This document shows, piece by piece, positions 18,366-29,590 of a stretch of 64,000 nucleotides of DNA. A model generated the notes under the pieces. The model was not told the origin of the DNA. It did no database searches and saw only the letters and a list, made by a program, of their open reading frames with translations. Made by a program: the position numbers and the translations under genes. The DNA lies in the NCBI RefSeq assembly GCF_004353915.1, contig NZ_SMRP01000001.1, positions 350,368 through 414,367 of the forward strand, given 5' to 3'. Numbering within the stretch: position 1 is the first letter of the stretch; every line of letters begins with the position of its first letter. The stretch comes from Paraburkholderia silviterrae. Its GTDB lineage: Bacteria; Pseudomonadota; Gammaproteobacteria; Burkholderiales; Burkholderiaceae.

Positions 18366-18821
18366 ATGAACCAGTATCGAATCTCCGTAGTGTCTTTCTT
18401 CATCATGCTTTGCGCGGGGCTTGCGGCTCTTCTCGTGCCGCACGTCGCGAAAGCACAATCCCACGACGAACAGTTCGACTGCAATTCGAACCCGCATGAA
18501 TTCATTTCAACGCTGATTGAAGAAAAGTCCATCGACCCGAAGCCGAGCCGGGTGGAAGCCAACTCGGTCAACGCATTCAGCCCCGTGCAAGGCAGCCGCC
18601 TGAGCGCGTTCGGCTTTCCCATCTACGTCGTCCTCGGCTACGCGCACGACGACACCCTCTTCCATCGCGGCGCAGGCAAGGAACTCGATGCGCCGCTCTA
18701 TGGCGTCGTAGTCTCCGCCCCAGCGGAATCGGTCCGCACGCGCTTGCGCGAGGCCAACAGCAACGCCACCGTGCACTCGGTCGTGCCCCTGCTGCTCACG
18801 GCCATCGTTTGCGGTGGCTGA
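18366..18821 (+). CDS. Small secreted protein of unknown function
   Basis: About 151 residues from the ATG at 18366. The signal peptide (MNQYRISVVSFFIMLCAGLA through HVAKAQ, about 31 residues) predicts export. The mature part has Cys at FDC near the start and VCGG at the end, possibly a disulfide, plus the segment GFPIYVVLGYAHDDTLF. I recognise no family. In-frame ATGs at 18336 and 18351 would add residues ahead of the signal peptide. No start has a strong Shine-Dalgarno match. Same strand as the preceding secreted protein, about 275 bases away. Confidence 0.6.
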   Translation: MNQYRISVVSFFIMLCAGLAALLVPHVAKAQSHDEQFDCNSNPHEFISTLIEEKSIDPKPSRVEANSVNAFSPVQGSRLSAFGFPIYVVLGYAHDDTLFHRGAGKELDAPLYGVVVSAPAESVRTRLREANSNATVHSVVPLLLTAIVCGG

Positions 18822-18849
18822 GGCACCCGCACGAGCGGCCTGCACACAC

Positions 18850-18901
18850 GGTCCGCACTCATGGTCCGCACTCATGGTCCGCATGCACGGTCCGCAGCGT
18901 C
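18850..18901. repeat. 13-bp tandem repeat, 4 copies
   Basis: GGTCCGCA recurs at 18850, 18863, 18876 and 18889 with an exact 13-base period; the first two full units are GGTCCGCACTCAT. It begins 29 bases past the stop of the preceding gene and ends before the DUF4337 gene on the other strand. Confidence 0.88.
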
Positions 18902-18935
18902 CCGGCCAGGCGAAGAACGGCCGGGCGAACAACAC

Positions 18936-19541
18936 TCAGGCAAAGAACGCCAATGCGCCCAGCACCACGCCCGCCGCGCCAACGCCCAGCGAGGTCCACA
19001 GCAGCCAGCGGCTGCGCGTGAGCAGCGTAATCGCCGTGAGGGCGATCGAAATCTGAATCAGCGTGGTCGCCTGGGCCCAGCGATGGTGCCCATGCAGCAG
19101 TGCCTCGGCGCGCGCATCATCTTGCGCCACCTGCTTCTCGAGCGACTCCGCCTGCGCGCGAATCGGCTCCTTCTGCTTGCGATAGCGATCGACGTCGGCG
19201 GCGAAGCGGCGCTGGGCTTCGGTTGAGTTCGGCGTGAGCGCGGAAAGCGCGGCGCCCAATTCGGCGAGGTTCTCCTTCTCGCCTTTCGCCTGGTAATACG
19301 CCCATTGATTCGCCGCTTCGGTCTTGCGAATCGCCGCTTCGTTCTTATAGTAGAGCGCGAGATTTTCGCTGTTGCCGCTCTGATAGGCGAGGATCGCGCC
19401 GATCGAAGCAAGAATCGCGGTCATCACCGCCATGCGGCCCGCAAACGGATCGCGCTCCCCATCGCCATGGCCGCCATGGCCGGCGGCCGCGTGCTCGACC
19501 GCGTGATCGTGCGGACCGTGCACTTCATAGTCTTCAGACAT
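18936..19541 (-). CDS. DUF4337 membrane protein
   Basis: A 201-residue inner-membrane protein. A His-rich N-terminus (HGPHDHAVEHAAAGHGGHGD) precedes one hydrophobic segment (MAVMTAILASIGAILAYQSG, about 35-54). A long charged helical region (about 60-150) follows, and two C-terminal hydrophobic segments (from ATTLIQISIALTAITLL to the end). This matches the DUF4337 layout as I know it; no activity is established. The ATG at 19541 has GGAG nine bases upstream. It stands alone between convergent or unrelated neighbours. Confidence 0.72.
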   Translation of the reverse strand: MSEDYEVHGPHDHAVEHAAAGHGGHGDGERDPFAGRMAVMTAILASIGAILAYQSGNSENLALYYKNEAAIRKTEAANQWAYYQAKGEKENLAELGAALSALTPNSTEAQRRFAADVDRYRKQKEPIRAQAESLEKQVAQDDARAEALLHGHHRWAQATTLIQISIALTAITLLTRSRWLLWTSLGVGAAGVVLGALAFFA

Positions 19542-19860
19542 CCAACGACTCTCCGGTAACTCAGATAGCTTCGCGCACGATGCATGCCTCACCGTGCTCC
19601 TGCGAAACGCTCAATTATCGTGAGCGCGGGCCGCTTGTCCAGTATCCGTTACGCATGTCACACAGAGAAAGGGAAACGTATTAATTACTAATTTAATTGA
19701 AAGCTTATTGCGCGGCGAAAATGATCTTGCAAATATGAAAAAACGCCCGTTCGACTTTATTCTTGCCATCGCACGCAGCGACTGAATGAAAACGGCCCGC
19801 GCCATCCCCGCACGAATAGCGGAAACGGCGCGGGCCGCAATGCGCACAACGCGCGAGCGC
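19542..19860. other. 319-base intergenic region with the liv operon terminator
   Basis: 19542-19790 is partly AT-rich (19680-19770) and may hold the promoter for the DUF4337 gene. I see no gene. The only clear structure is the hairpin at 19793-19837. Confidence 0.5.
19793..19837 (-). terminator. Terminator after livF
   Basis: An 11-bp perfect stem CGGCCCGCGCC (19793-19803) with GGCGCGGGCCG (19827-19837). Read on the minus strand it is followed by GTTTTCATT, a short U-run, 24 bases past the livF stop. Fits intrinsic termination of the liv operon. Confidence 0.6.
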
Positions 19861-20561
<701 letters not shown>

Positions 20562-20562
<1 letters not shown>

Positions 20563-21332
20563 CAGTCCTCTCCGAGATAGGCCTTGATCACGCGCGGGTC
20601 GTTGCGCACTTCGTCGGGCAGGCCGATCGTGATCGGCTTGCCGTGCTCCATCACGAGTATGCGGTCCGAGACGCCCATCACGAGGCTCATGTCGTGCTCG
20701 ATCAGGAGTACGGAGATTCCGAACTCGTTTCGCAGGCCGTCCACCATCTGCTGCAGCTCGATCTTCTCCTGCGGATTGAGGCCGGCCGCGGGTTCGTCGA
20801 GCATCAGCAGACGCGGATCGGTAATCATGCAGCGCGCGATTTCGAGGCGGCGCTGGTGGCCGTACGAGAGCGTGCCCGCCTCGCGGTTGGCCACCTGCTT
20901 CAGGCCCACGCGCTCGAGCCAGTACGCGGCGCGCTCGAGCGCGGCGCGTTCGGCGCGGCGGTACGCGGGCGTCGCGAACAGGCCGCTCAGCATGTTGCGG
21001 TTCACCTTCAGGTGCTGCGCAACCATCAGGTTCTCCAGCACCGTGAGCTGCTTGAACAAACGAATGTTCTGGAACGTGCGCACGAGGCCGCGGCGCGCGA
21101 CCTGATGGCTCGGCTGGCCCGTAATGGCGTGGCCGTCGAGCACGATGTCGCCCGCGCTCGGCTTGTAGAAGCCGCCCACGCAGTTGAACACCGTGGTCTT
21201 GCCCGCGCCGTTCGGGCCGATGATCGCGAACACCTCTTTCGGACGCACGTCGAAGTCGATGCCGTCCACGGCCAGCAGACCGCCGAAGCGCATCTGCAGG
21301 CCCGCTACTTTCAACAACGCTTGTGCGCTCAT
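20562..21332 (-). CDS. livG: Branched-chain amino acid ABC transporter ATPase LivG
   Basis: A 256-residue ABC ATPase with Walker [10 protein letters not shown], the LivG-type signature [12 protein letters not shown] and Walker [13 protein letters not shown]. The C-terminus ([10 protein letters not shown]) is the usual BCA_ABC_TP_C ending. The ATG at 21332 overlaps the livM stop as ATGA; the frame is open further upstream but that part is inside livM. Works with LivF on the cytoplasmic face of LivHM. Confidence 0.93.
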
Positions 21333-22600
21333 TGCGGCAACTCCACGTGCGGACGGCTCGCGGGCAACAGGCCCTGCGGACGCCACATCATCATCAGCAC
21401 CATCACGAGGCCGAAAATCAGCATGCGGTATTCGGCAAAGCCGCGCGCGACTTCGGGCAGCACCGTGAGCAGGATGGCCGCGAGCACCACGCCCAACTGC
21501 GAGCCCATGCCGCCCAGCACCACCACGGCGAGAATCAGCGCCGACTCGATGAAGGTGAACGACTCGGGCGTGACGAGCCCCTGGCGCGCCGCGAAGAACG
21601 CGCCCGCGAGACCCGCGAACGAAGCGCCCAGCGTGAACGCGGAGAGCTTGATGCGCGTGGGATTGAGGCCCAGCGAGCGGCACGCGATCTCGTCTTCGCG
21701 CAGCGCCTCCCAGGCGCGGCCCATCGGCATGCGCAACAGACGGCTCGTGACGAACAGCGTGAACGCCACCAGCACCAGCGCGAGCAGGTACAGGAAGATC
21801 ACCATGTGCTCGCCGTTGTATTCGATGCCGATCAGTTCGTTGAACGTCTTCGCGCCTTCCACGCTCGCGTGGCGAGCCATCTCGAAGCCGAACACGGTGG
21901 GCTTCGGAATGCTGGAGATGCCGTCCGGGCCGCCCGTGATGCTCGTGAGGTTATTGAGCAAGAGGCGGATGATCTCGCCGAAGCCGAGCGTCACGATCGC
22001 GAGATAGTCGCCGCGCAGGCGCAGCACCGGGAAGCCGAGCACGAAGCCGAAGGTGGCCGAGGCGAGCGCCGCGAGCGGCAGGCATTCCCAGAACGTGAAG
22101 CCGAAGTACTGGTTGAGCAGCGCATACGTATAGCCGCCCACCGCGTAGAAGCCCACATAGCCCAGATCGAGCAGGCCGGCGAAGCCCACCACGATATTGA
22201 GGCCCAAGCCGAGAATCACGTAGATGAGCGCGAGCGTGGCCACGTCCACCGCGCCGCGCGAGCCCATGAACGGGAACACCGCGCCGAACGCGAGCAACAC
22301 CCAGATGGCCACGCGCTGCTGGCGTGCGCCGAGTGTGGGCGCCCTGGGCAGGCGCACTGCACTCGTTGCGCGCACAAGCATCGGCTTGATGAGCTGGAAC
22401 ACGAACACCACCGCGGCGGCAATCCACACGGGACGCCAGTGCTGGTGCAGCACGACCTGATAGCCGTCGAGCGTGAGCTGCAGGCCGAGGATGGGTGCGG
22501 TGAGGATGATCGTCGCGACGGCCGCGGCGAGCGCGCCCTTCACGGTCTGCGACGACGACTGGCCTTCTGTGGCCATGCGAACCGAAACAGTCTGACTCAT
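21329..22600 (-). CDS. livM: Branched-chain amino acid ABC transporter permease LivM
   Basis: A 423-residue inner-membrane permease with about ten hydrophobic segments. The LivM-type motifs [20 protein letters not shown] and the permease-ATPase contact region ([23 protein letters not shown]) are clear. An N-terminal extension of about 100 residues with two membrane segments makes it longer than the minimal family form, as is common in beta-proteobacteria. The ATG at 22600 starts 7 bases after the livH stop; overlapping frames upstream lie inside livH. Confidence 0.92.
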   Translation of the reverse strand: MSQTVSVRMATEGQSSSQTVKGALAAAVATIILTAPILGLQLTLDGYQVVLHQHWRPVWIAAAVVFVFQLIKPMLVRATSAVRLPRAPTLGARQQRVAIWVLLAFGAVFPFMGSRGAVDVATLALIYVILGLGLNIVVGFAGLLDLGYVGFYAVGGYTYALLNQYFGFTFWECLPLAALASATFGFVLGFPVLRLRGDYLAIVTLGFGEIIRLLLNNLTSITGGPDGISSIPKPTVFGFEMARHASVEGAKTFNELIGIEYNGEHMVIFLYLLALVLVAFTLFVTSRLLRMPMGRAWEALREDEIACRSLGLNPTRIKLSAFTLGASFAGLAGAFFAARQGLVTPESFTFIESALILAVVVLGGMGSQLGVVLAAILLTVLPEVARGFAEYRMLIFGLVMVLMMMWRPQGLLPASRPHVELPQ

Positions 22601-22607
22601 TTCGACC

Positions 22608-23534
<927 letters not shown>

Positions 23535-23632
23535 GCCTTAAGCCCCGCGGCGATGAAGCCGATGAGAGAGCCCTGAAACCGTGCCGATCGGGTTAATTTA
23601 GTTGCGCGCACAACCGCCATGGAGGCTTGCCT

Positions 23633-23659
23633 CACGCCCCGCCATGGCGGCGGGGCGTG
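23633..23659 (-). promoter_or_regulatory. Strong hairpin between livK and livH
   Basis: An 11-bp perfect stem, CACGCCCCGCC (23633-23643) with GGCGGGGCGTG (23649-23659) and a 5-base loop, 21 bases past the livK stop, with no U-run. In binding-protein operons such hairpins often protect the upstream mRNA, so livK protein is made in excess over the permease. That role is inferred here. Confidence 0.6.
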
Positions 23660-23679
23660 TGCGGCGCGCAGCGCCGGGA

Positions 23680-24807
23680 TCAGTTCGCGGCAGTCTTGGT
23701 GGCGTCCTTGTGCCACGTGTAGACGACGAAGCGGAACGATTTCAGGTCGCCCTGGGCGTCGTACTCCACCTTGCCGATCGGCGTGTTGAAGGCGTTCTTG
23801 TGCAGGTAAGCCGCAACCTTGGTCGGGTCGGTGCTCTTCGCGCCGGCGATGCCGTCGGCGATCACTTCGACCGCTGCATAGGACGGCATCTGGAACGGAC
23901 CGCTCGGGTCGCGCTTGGCGTCGGCGAAGGCCTTCACGAGCTTGGCGTTAGCCGGGTCCGCAGCAAAGTCTGCCGGCAGCGTGACGAGCATGCCTTCCGA
24001 AGCCGGGCCGGCAATGGCGGTCACGTCCTTGTTGCCCACGCCTTCCGGTCCCATGAACGTGGCCTTCACGCCCTGTTCACGCGACTGGCGCATCAGGAGA
24101 CCCATTTCCGGGTGATAGCCGCCGAAGTAGACGAAGTCCACGCCCTGCGACTTGAGCTTGGTGACGATTGCCGAGTAGTCCGAATCGCCTGCGTTGATGC
24201 CTTCGAACACGACGACGGGAATGTGCGCCTTGTCGAGTGCGGCCTTCACCGAGGTGGCGATGCCCTGGCCATACGACTGCTTGTCGTGCAGGATCGCGAC
24301 CTTCTTCGGCTTGACCTTGTTGATGATGTAGGCGGCGGCAGCCGGACCTTGCTGGTCGTCGCGGCCGATGGTGCGGAAGATGTACTGGCGCTTCTTGCCT
24401 TCGGTGAGCTGCGGCGCGGTCGCCGACGGCGTGACCATCACCACGCCTTCGTTTTCATAGATGTCGGAGGCGGGGATCGTCGAGCCCGAGCAGACGTGGC
24501 CGACCACGTACTGAATGTGCTGCGAGACGATCTTGTTCGCGACCGCGACGGCCTGCTTCGGCTCGCACGAGTCGTCCATCAGGACGGCTTCGAGCTTGTT
24601 GCCGTTCACGCCGCCAGCGGCGTTGATCTGCTCGATCGCGGTCAGGGCGCCCGCCTTGACCATGTCGCCATACTGGGCAACCGGGCCGCTGAACGGGCCG
24701 GCAATGGCGATCTTCACGGTGTCGGCGTTCGCCGCTGCACCAAAGGCAAGCAGCGCGGCGGCCACGGAAAAGGAAGTCAGGCGGTAAAGGCGGGACAACG
24801 GCGTCAT
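23680..24807 (-). CDS. livK: Branched-chain amino acid ABC transporter binding protein LivK
   Basis: A 375-residue periplasmic binding protein. The signal peptide of 28 residues ends AANA before DTVKIAIAGPFSGPVAQYG, the family's opening strand. The type I fold is complete, with a Cys pair (DDSCEP and GHVCSGS) typical of the Liv binding proteins. The ATG at 24807 has GAGGAG six bases upstream; the open frame before it is not coding-like. It heads the liv operon on the minus strand. Leu/Ile/Val-like ligands are the family norm, not shown directly. Confidence 0.93.
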   Translation of the reverse strand: MTPLSRLYRLTSFSVAAALLAFGAAANADTVKIAIAGPFSGPVAQYGDMVKAGALTAIEQINAAGGVNGNKLEAVLMDDSCEPKQAVAVANKIVSQHIQYVVGHVCSGSTIPASDIYENEGVVMVTPSATAPQLTEGKKRQYIFRTIGRDDQQGPAAAAYIINKVKPKKVAILHDKQSYGQGIATSVKAALDKAHIPVVVFEGINAGDSDYSAIVTKLKSQGVDFVYFGGYHPEMGLLMRQSREQGVKATFMGPEGVGNKDVTAIAGPASEGMLVTLPADFAADPANAKLVKAFADAKRDPSGPFQMPSYAAVEVIADGIAGAKSTDPTKVAAYLHKNAFNTPIGKVEYDAQGDLKSFRFVVYTWHKDATKTAAN

Positions 24808-25840
24808 CAGGAGCTCCTCGATTGTTTTCGGGTCAACCGGGCAGACGGGTTGACCTGCGCAAACGAACACGAACAGCACCCCAAGGACTCGCCAGGGAGG
24901 ACAACAAGGACGGGCCAAAAGACAAAAGACGCAACGGGGCCCGGCATGTATCGGCCGCCTGATAGCGGCTTCAGTTCGGAGAGACTGTGGGTACAGCCTC
25001 CATTGCGCAAGCGATCCGCCTGCCCCGTTCACTGCATTTCAAACCGGAAAGGTGGTCCGGCCAAAATCAGCGACCCGCGGATGCTATCAATAAACCCACT
25101 CCTTCCGCAACCGAGGGTTTTTTCGGATGTCGACAGATATATTGATCAACGCCAATTGACGAAAACCATCCGAAAGTGACCGAAAACCCTTGAAAAATCG
25201 GTGCGCAAGGGGTCGCGAAGTCATGGCGAAGCCGCAGGAAGCCCGTCGGATAACGGCTTGAGAGAGTTAATTTCCAATACGAAATTTTGGCTATTAGCCA
25301 CCTCTTCCGCAAAATCGCATGAGGGCTTTATCGAATATATTTATTTTGCCGAAATCTAATTGCAACGAGCCACGGAATTTTTCACAATACGCATCTTCTC
25401 AATAGTACAAACCCTAAATGCAAAGTGCGCCAACTCATTGATTTTATTCACAAAAATTACATTTTCATTTCAATGTGAAATTACAGAGCGAAAAAATCCG
25501 GCCGTGACCTCACGGCATGCGCACATCCATTATTTCCAATCCGAAACCAGGAAAATTTCCGGCATCCCGCCGATTTTTCCTAAAAATCGCGGACACGATT
25601 TACCGCTCGCCGCCACGACACCGTCGCATCCATGCACCACTCGCTTGAGGCGCGTTCCGGACCCATGAAAGGCGATGGTATGCTCGCTGCCTTGCCGCCG
25701 GCCCGATGCACCATTGGCATCCAACGCAGCGCGTGGCGTGCGGAGCAGCGCCGCGCGCGAGTCCGGTGGCGCTGCCGCGCCCGGCGGCCCACACCCGTTC
25801 AGAACCGAAAGAACCGACCATTCGGGGGAGATCAAAGACA
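24808..25840. promoter_or_regulatory. 1033-base divergent region between livK and the TrpX-like gene
   Basis: No credible gene. It is AT-rich from about 25070 to 25600, unlike its neighbours. Visible structures are ATTTCA-ATG-TGAAAT (25467-25481), CGATTTTT/AAAAATCG around CCT (25571-25589), and imperfectly inverted GGGTTTTTTCGG (near 25115) and CCGAAAACCC (near 25180). Two divergent promoters must lie here; I cannot place them. GGGGAG at 25825 is the ribosome binding site for the next gene. Confidence 0.5.
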
Positions 25841-26830
25841 ATGAAGAGCTTCACGCAAGCCGCCAAGGCCGCCACCCTTACCCTGATCGCCGGCGCCGCC
25901 GCGCTCACGTTCGCCAGCGGCGCCGCACAAGCGGCCGAGACCGCGACCGTGGAAGTGCTGTCGATCGTCGAGCACCCCGCGCTGGACGCCATCCGCGACG
26001 GCGTGCGCGACGAGCTGAAGGCCGCCGGCTACGACGCAGGCAAGAACCTCAAGTGGGAATACCAGAGCGCGCAGGGCAACACCGGCACGGCCGCGCAGAT
26101 CGCCCGCAAGTTCGTGGGCGACAACCCGAGCGCGATCGTCGCGATCGCCACGCCTTCGGCACAGGCCGTTGTGGCCGCAACGAAAACGGTGCCGGTGGTC
26201 TACTCGGGCGTGACCGACCCGGTCGCCGCACAGCTCGTGAAGACGTGGGCGCCGAGCGGCACGAACGTGACCGGCGTGTCCGACAAGCTCCCGCTCGACA
26301 AACAAATCGCGCTCATCAAGCGCGTGGTGCCGAACGCGAAGAATGTGGGCATGGTCTACAACCCCGGCGAAGCGAACTCGGTCGTGGTCGTCAAGCAGCT
26401 CAAGACGCTGCTCGCGCAGCAGGGGATGACGCTCAAGGAAGCGGCCGCGCCGCGCACCGTGGACATTGGCCCGGCGGCGAAGAGCCTGATTGGCAAGGTC
26501 GACGTGATCTACACCAACACCGACAACAACGTCGTCTCGGCCTACGAGGCGCTCGTGAAAGTGGCCGACGACGCGAAAATTCCGCTCGTCGCCGCGGATA
26601 CGGACAGCGTGAAGCGCGGCGCTGTCGCGGCGCTCGGCATCGACTACAGCGACCTCGGCCATCAGACCGGCAAGGTGGTCGTGCGCATCCTGAAGGGCGA
26701 GAAACCCGGCGCGATCGCATCGGAAACCAGCAACAAGCTGCAGTTGTACGTGAACCCGGCCGCCGCGCAGAAGCAAGGCGTGAAGCTCTCCGACGATCTG
26801 CTCAAGGACGCCACGACGGTCGTGAAGTAA
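25841..26830 (+). CDS. TrpX-like ABC transporter substrate-binding protein
   Basis: A 329-residue periplasmic binding protein of the ABC_sub_bind (TrpX) family. The signal peptide is about 32 residues (to GAAQAA), followed by ETATVEVLSIVEHPALDAIRDG, the family's typical opening. Later motifs include VGMVYNPGEANS and DVIYTNTDNNVVSAYEAL. Members elsewhere bind aromatic or other amino acids; the ligand here is unknown. The ATG at 25841 follows GGGGAG by 10 bases. Permease and ATPase follow on the same strand after 360 bases. Confidence 0.85.
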   Translation: MKSFTQAAKAATLTLIAGAAALTFASGAAQAAETATVEVLSIVEHPALDAIRDGVRDELKAAGYDAGKNLKWEYQSAQGNTGTAAQIARKFVGDNPSAIVAIATPSAQAVVAATKTVPVVYSGVTDPVAAQLVKTWAPSGTNVTGVSDKLPLDKQIALIKRVVPNAKNVGMVYNPGEANSVVVVKQLKTLLAQQGMTLKEAAAPRTVDIGPAAKSLIGKVDVIYTNTDNNVVSAYEALVKVADDAKIPLVAADTDSVKRGAVAALGIDYSDLGHQTGKVVVRILKGEKPGAIASETSNKLQLYVNPAAAQKQGVKLSDDLLKDATTVVK

Positions 26831-26877
26831 GGCGCGAAGTCAGGCGCGATGTCAGGCGCGAAGTCAGGCGTGAACTC
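26830..26877. repeat. 12-bp tandem repeat, 4 copies, starting at the stop codon
   Basis: AGGCGCGAAGTC (26830), AGGCGCGATGTC (26842), AGGCGCGAAGTC (26854) and AGGCGTGAACTC (26866). The first base is the last base of the TAA stop of the binding-protein gene. The rest of the gap to 27190 shows no gene and no terminator I can support. Confidence 0.9.
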
Positions 26878-27190
26878 ACCGTGTGAAACGGCGCGGGCCG
26901 TCGCTTCAGGCAACGCGGCCGCCCCGCACGGCGCGTTGCCGATCGGAAACGTCGTGGAAATACCGCGGCAAAACCGTTGCAGCACGCCGCCGGAACGCGA
27001 CACCAAAGCACGCCACACAACGCAAGCCAGACGCAACAACGCAGTCGAGCCGTAGAAAAACGTACCGGCCCAGAACGGGCCCCCGCGCCCGCCGGCGCGC
27101 GCCGCCTCACCCAGGCAGCGCGTGCCTGCGGCGACCGATCCGGCGCAGCGACCACGACCCGCGCGCCGCAGACCGCAACAGGATTTCCCC

Positions 27191-28087
27191 ATGTCCCTCT
27201 ACTCGCTACTGGGCGCGCTCGAGATCGGCCTGATCTTCAGCCTCGTCGCCCTCGGGGTGCTGATCTCGTTTCGCATCCTCAACTTCCCCGACCTCACCGT
27301 CGACGGCAGCTTCCCGCTGGGCGGCGCCGTTGCCGCCACGCTGATCGCCAATGGCCACGATCCTTTTATCGCGACCTTCTGCGCGATGATCGCGGGTGCG
27401 CTCGCGGGTTTCATCACGGGTTGGCTCAACGTGCGCCTGAAGATCATGGACCTGCTCGCCAGCATTCTCATGATGATCGCGCTCTACTCGATCAACCTGC
27501 GCGTGATGGGCGCGCCGAACGTGCCGCTCATCTCCGAGGCCACGGTTTTCACGATGATCCAGCCCGCGTGGCTGCCCGATTACGTGCTGCGCCCGCTCGC
27601 CCTGTTCGTCGTGGTGCTCGCGGCCAAGTTCGGCGTCGACTGGTTCTTCTCCTCGCAATACGGCCTCGCGCTGCGCGCGACGGGTGCGAACCCGCGCATG
27701 GCGCGCGCACAGGGCATTGCCACGGGCCGCGCGACGCTCGCCGGCATGGCGCTGTCCAACGCGCTCGTGGCGCTCGCGGGCTCGCTCTTCGCGCAGACGC
27801 AAGGCGGCTCGGACATCTCGATGGGTATCGGCACCATCGTGATCGGATTGGCCGCGGTCATCATCGGCGAAAGCATTCTGCCCGCACGCCGCCTCGTGCT
27901 CACGACGCTCGCGGCCGTGCTCGGCGCGATTCTCTACCGCTTCTTCATCGCGCTCGCGCTCAACAGCGACTTCATCGGCCTCAAGGCGCAGGACCTGAAT
28001 CTGGTCACCGCCGTGCTCGTGACGATCGCGCTGGTGCTGCCCGCCACGCGCAAGAAGCTCTTCGCCCGCAAGAATGGGAGGGCCTAA
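27191..28087 (+). CDS. ABC transporter permease (TrpY-like)
   Basis: A 298-residue inner-membrane permease with eight to nine hydrophobic segments, related to the LivH/M fold. It opens SLYSLLGALEIGLIFSLVALG and contains LTVDGSFPLGGAVAA and GLALRATGANPRMARAQGI, the latter being the ATPase contact loop. It ends 3 bases before the ATPase gene, so the two are co-expressed. Same transport system as the preceding binding protein. Upstream open frame before 27191 is not coding-like. Confidence 0.87.
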   Translation: MSLYSLLGALEIGLIFSLVALGVLISFRILNFPDLTVDGSFPLGGAVAATLIANGHDPFIATFCAMIAGALAGFITGWLNVRLKIMDLLASILMMIALYSINLRVMGAPNVPLISEATVFTMIQPAWLPDYVLRPLALFVVVLAAKFGVDWFFSSQYGLALRATGANPRMARAQGIATGRATLAGMALSNALVALAGSLFAQTQGGSDISMGIGTIVIGLAAVIIGESILPARRLVLTTLAAVLGAILYRFFIALALNSDFIGLKAQDLNLVTAVLVTIALVLPATRKKLFARKNGRA

Positions 28088-28090
28088 GCG

Positions 28091-28885
28091 ATGCTCAGCG
28101 CACAAGACCTCAAACTGACTTTCAACCCCGGCACGCCGATCGAAACGCGCGCGCTGCGTGGGCTCACGCTCGAGATTCCCACGGGCCAGTTCGTGGCCGT
28201 GATCGGCTCGAACGGCGCGGGCAAGTCCACCTTCCTGAACGCCATCAGCGGCGACCAGATGGTGGATAGCGGCAAGATCACCATCGACGGCCAGGACGTC
28301 ACGAAGAAACAGGCATGGGACCGCGCGCATCTCGTCGCGCGCGTGTTTCAGGATCCGATGGCGGGCACCTGCGAGGCGCTCACGATCGAAGAGAACATGG
28401 CGCTCGCGATGGCGCGCGGCAAGCGCCGTGGCTTCGGCCCAGCGCTGAAAAAGCAGGACCGCGAACTGTTCCGCGCCAAGCTGAGCCTCCTGAACCTCGG
28501 CCTGGAAAACCGCCTGACCGACCGCATCGGCCTGCTCTCGGGCGGCCAGCGCCAGGCCGTGAGCCTCCTGATGGCCTCGCTCCAGCCCTCGCGCATCCTG
28601 CTGCTCGACGAGCACACGGCGGCGCTCGATCCGAAGACGGCCGCGTTCGTGCTGGAGTTGACCGCACGCATCGTGGAGGAGGCAAAGCTCACCACCATGA
28701 TGGTCACGCACAGCATGCGCCAGGCGCTGGACTACGGCCAGCGCACCGTGATGCTGCACCAGGGACAGGTGGTGCTGGACGTGTCCGGCGACGCGCGCCG
28801 GGGCCTGGATGTGCCGGACCTGCTGCGCATGTTCGAGCAAACGCGCCACGAGAAGCTAGACGACGACGCGCTGCTGCTGGGCTGA
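28091..28885 (+). CDS. ABC transporter ATPase (TrpZ-like)
   Basis: A 264-residue ABC ATPase that powers the TrpY-like permease. Walker A is GSNGAGKST, the signature LSGGQRQAVSL, and Walker B reads ILLLDEHTAALDP. The His in place of the common Pro after DE is, as I recall, usual for this subfamily and not a defect. The D-loop and the switch His (MVTHSM) are intact. A strong terminator follows 21 bases after the stop. Confidence 0.9.
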   Translation: MLSAQDLKLTFNPGTPIETRALRGLTLEIPTGQFVAVIGSNGAGKSTFLNAISGDQMVDSGKITIDGQDVTKKQAWDRAHLVARVFQDPMAGTCEALTIEENMALAMARGKRRGFGPALKKQDRELFRAKLSLLNLGLENRLTDRIGLLSGGQRQAVSLLMASLQPSRILLLDEHTAALDPKTAAFVLELTARIVEEAKLTTMMVTHSMRQALDYGQRTVMLHQGQVVLDVSGDARRGLDVPDLLRMFEQTRHEKLDDDALLLG

Positions 28886-28906
28886 GCGCCGGCACGCGCC
28901 AAATGC

Positions 28907-28943
28907 AAAAGCCCGCCACCTTCCCGGTTGGCGGGCTTTTCAT
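28907..28943. terminator. Bidirectional intrinsic terminator
   Basis: Stem AAAAGCCCGCCA (28907-28918) with TGGCGGGCTTTT (28929-28940), perfect over 12 bp, and U-rich on both readings. It ends the TrpXYZ-like operon on plus and also lies downstream of the thioesterase gene on minus. Confidence 0.9.
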
Positions 28944-28996
28944 TTTCAGGCAATCATTGCGGATTCCGAACAAAATGCCGCTGGCCCGGCCGGGCC

Positions 28997-29029
28997 GGCT
29001 TCAAGCCGGCTTCAAGCCAATTTCAGGCC
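28997..29029. repeat. 11-bp tandem repeat, 3 copies, spanning a stop codon
   Basis: GGCTTCAAGCC at 28997 and 29008, and the variant AATTTCAGGCC at 29019. The third copy contains the TGA stop (29023-29025) of the minus-strand thioesterase gene, so the array grows outward from the stop codon. Confidence 0.85.
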
Positions 29030-29418
29030 GATTTCGAATACTTGAAGGTGCCCTGCGCGCTTGCGATCAGCAGGCGGTCGTCCACCCACGCCTCCGCGCG
29101 GGCGAAGAAAATCGACCGGCCGCCGCGCTCCAGAAAGCCCTTGGCCCGCACGAACTGCCCGAGCCCCTTGTCGAGATAGTTGGTCGTGAGCGAGAGCGTA
29201 AAGCCATGGCGCTTGGGTGCGTCGGGCTCCGCGAACAGGCCCGCATAGCCCGCCGCCGCATCGAGCAGCGTGGCGATCGCACCGCCTTGCAGCACGCCCT
29301 GGCGGTTGAGCTTCGAGGCGTCGATCGGCATGAGCAGCTCCGCGTATCCGTCGCGCCATTGCGCAACGCTCACGCCGAGCGTTTCGAGGAACGGATTGTC
29401 GACGGCGAATTGCGGCAT
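29023..29418 (-). CDS. PaaI-type hotdog thioesterase
   Basis: A 131-residue single-domain hotdog protein, predicted to hydrolyse acyl-CoA thioesters. The central helix motif NRQGVLQGGAIATLLDAAAG is the PaaI/DUF4442-type signature. Asn and Gly-Gly positions are as expected, followed by the strands LTTNYLDKG and FVRAKGFLERGGRSIFFARAEAW. The ATG at 29418 has AAGGAGG eight bases upstream. It faces away from the aminotransferase gene across a 301-base gap. The natural substrate is unknown. Confidence 0.82.
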   Translation of the reverse strand: MPQFAVDNPFLETLGVSVAQWRDGYAELLMPIDASKLNRQGVLQGGAIATLLDAAAGYAGLFAEPDAPKRHGFTLSLTTNYLDKGLGQFVRAKGFLERGGRSIFFARAEAWVDDRLLIASAQGTFKYSKSA

Positions 29419-29590
29419 GCTGCGGCCTCCTTGATGATGTCGATGAGCGGTGTCGCTGCGGCCCGTCGGCTTGGCACGCCATTCGCGCGCGGGCCACGTC
29501 ACGCCGGAGCGGGCCAGGCCGGGCCAAGCCAGGCGGGCGCCGGCTGTCGATTATAGGGCGCAGCACCCGGCGCCGCAGCGCACCCTCACT

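Noticed and set aside
21360..21376. A third copy of the GGGCCTG/CAGGCCC palindrome
   Set aside because: Only one arm-like AACAGGCCC is present, inside livM coding sequence, with no pairing arm.
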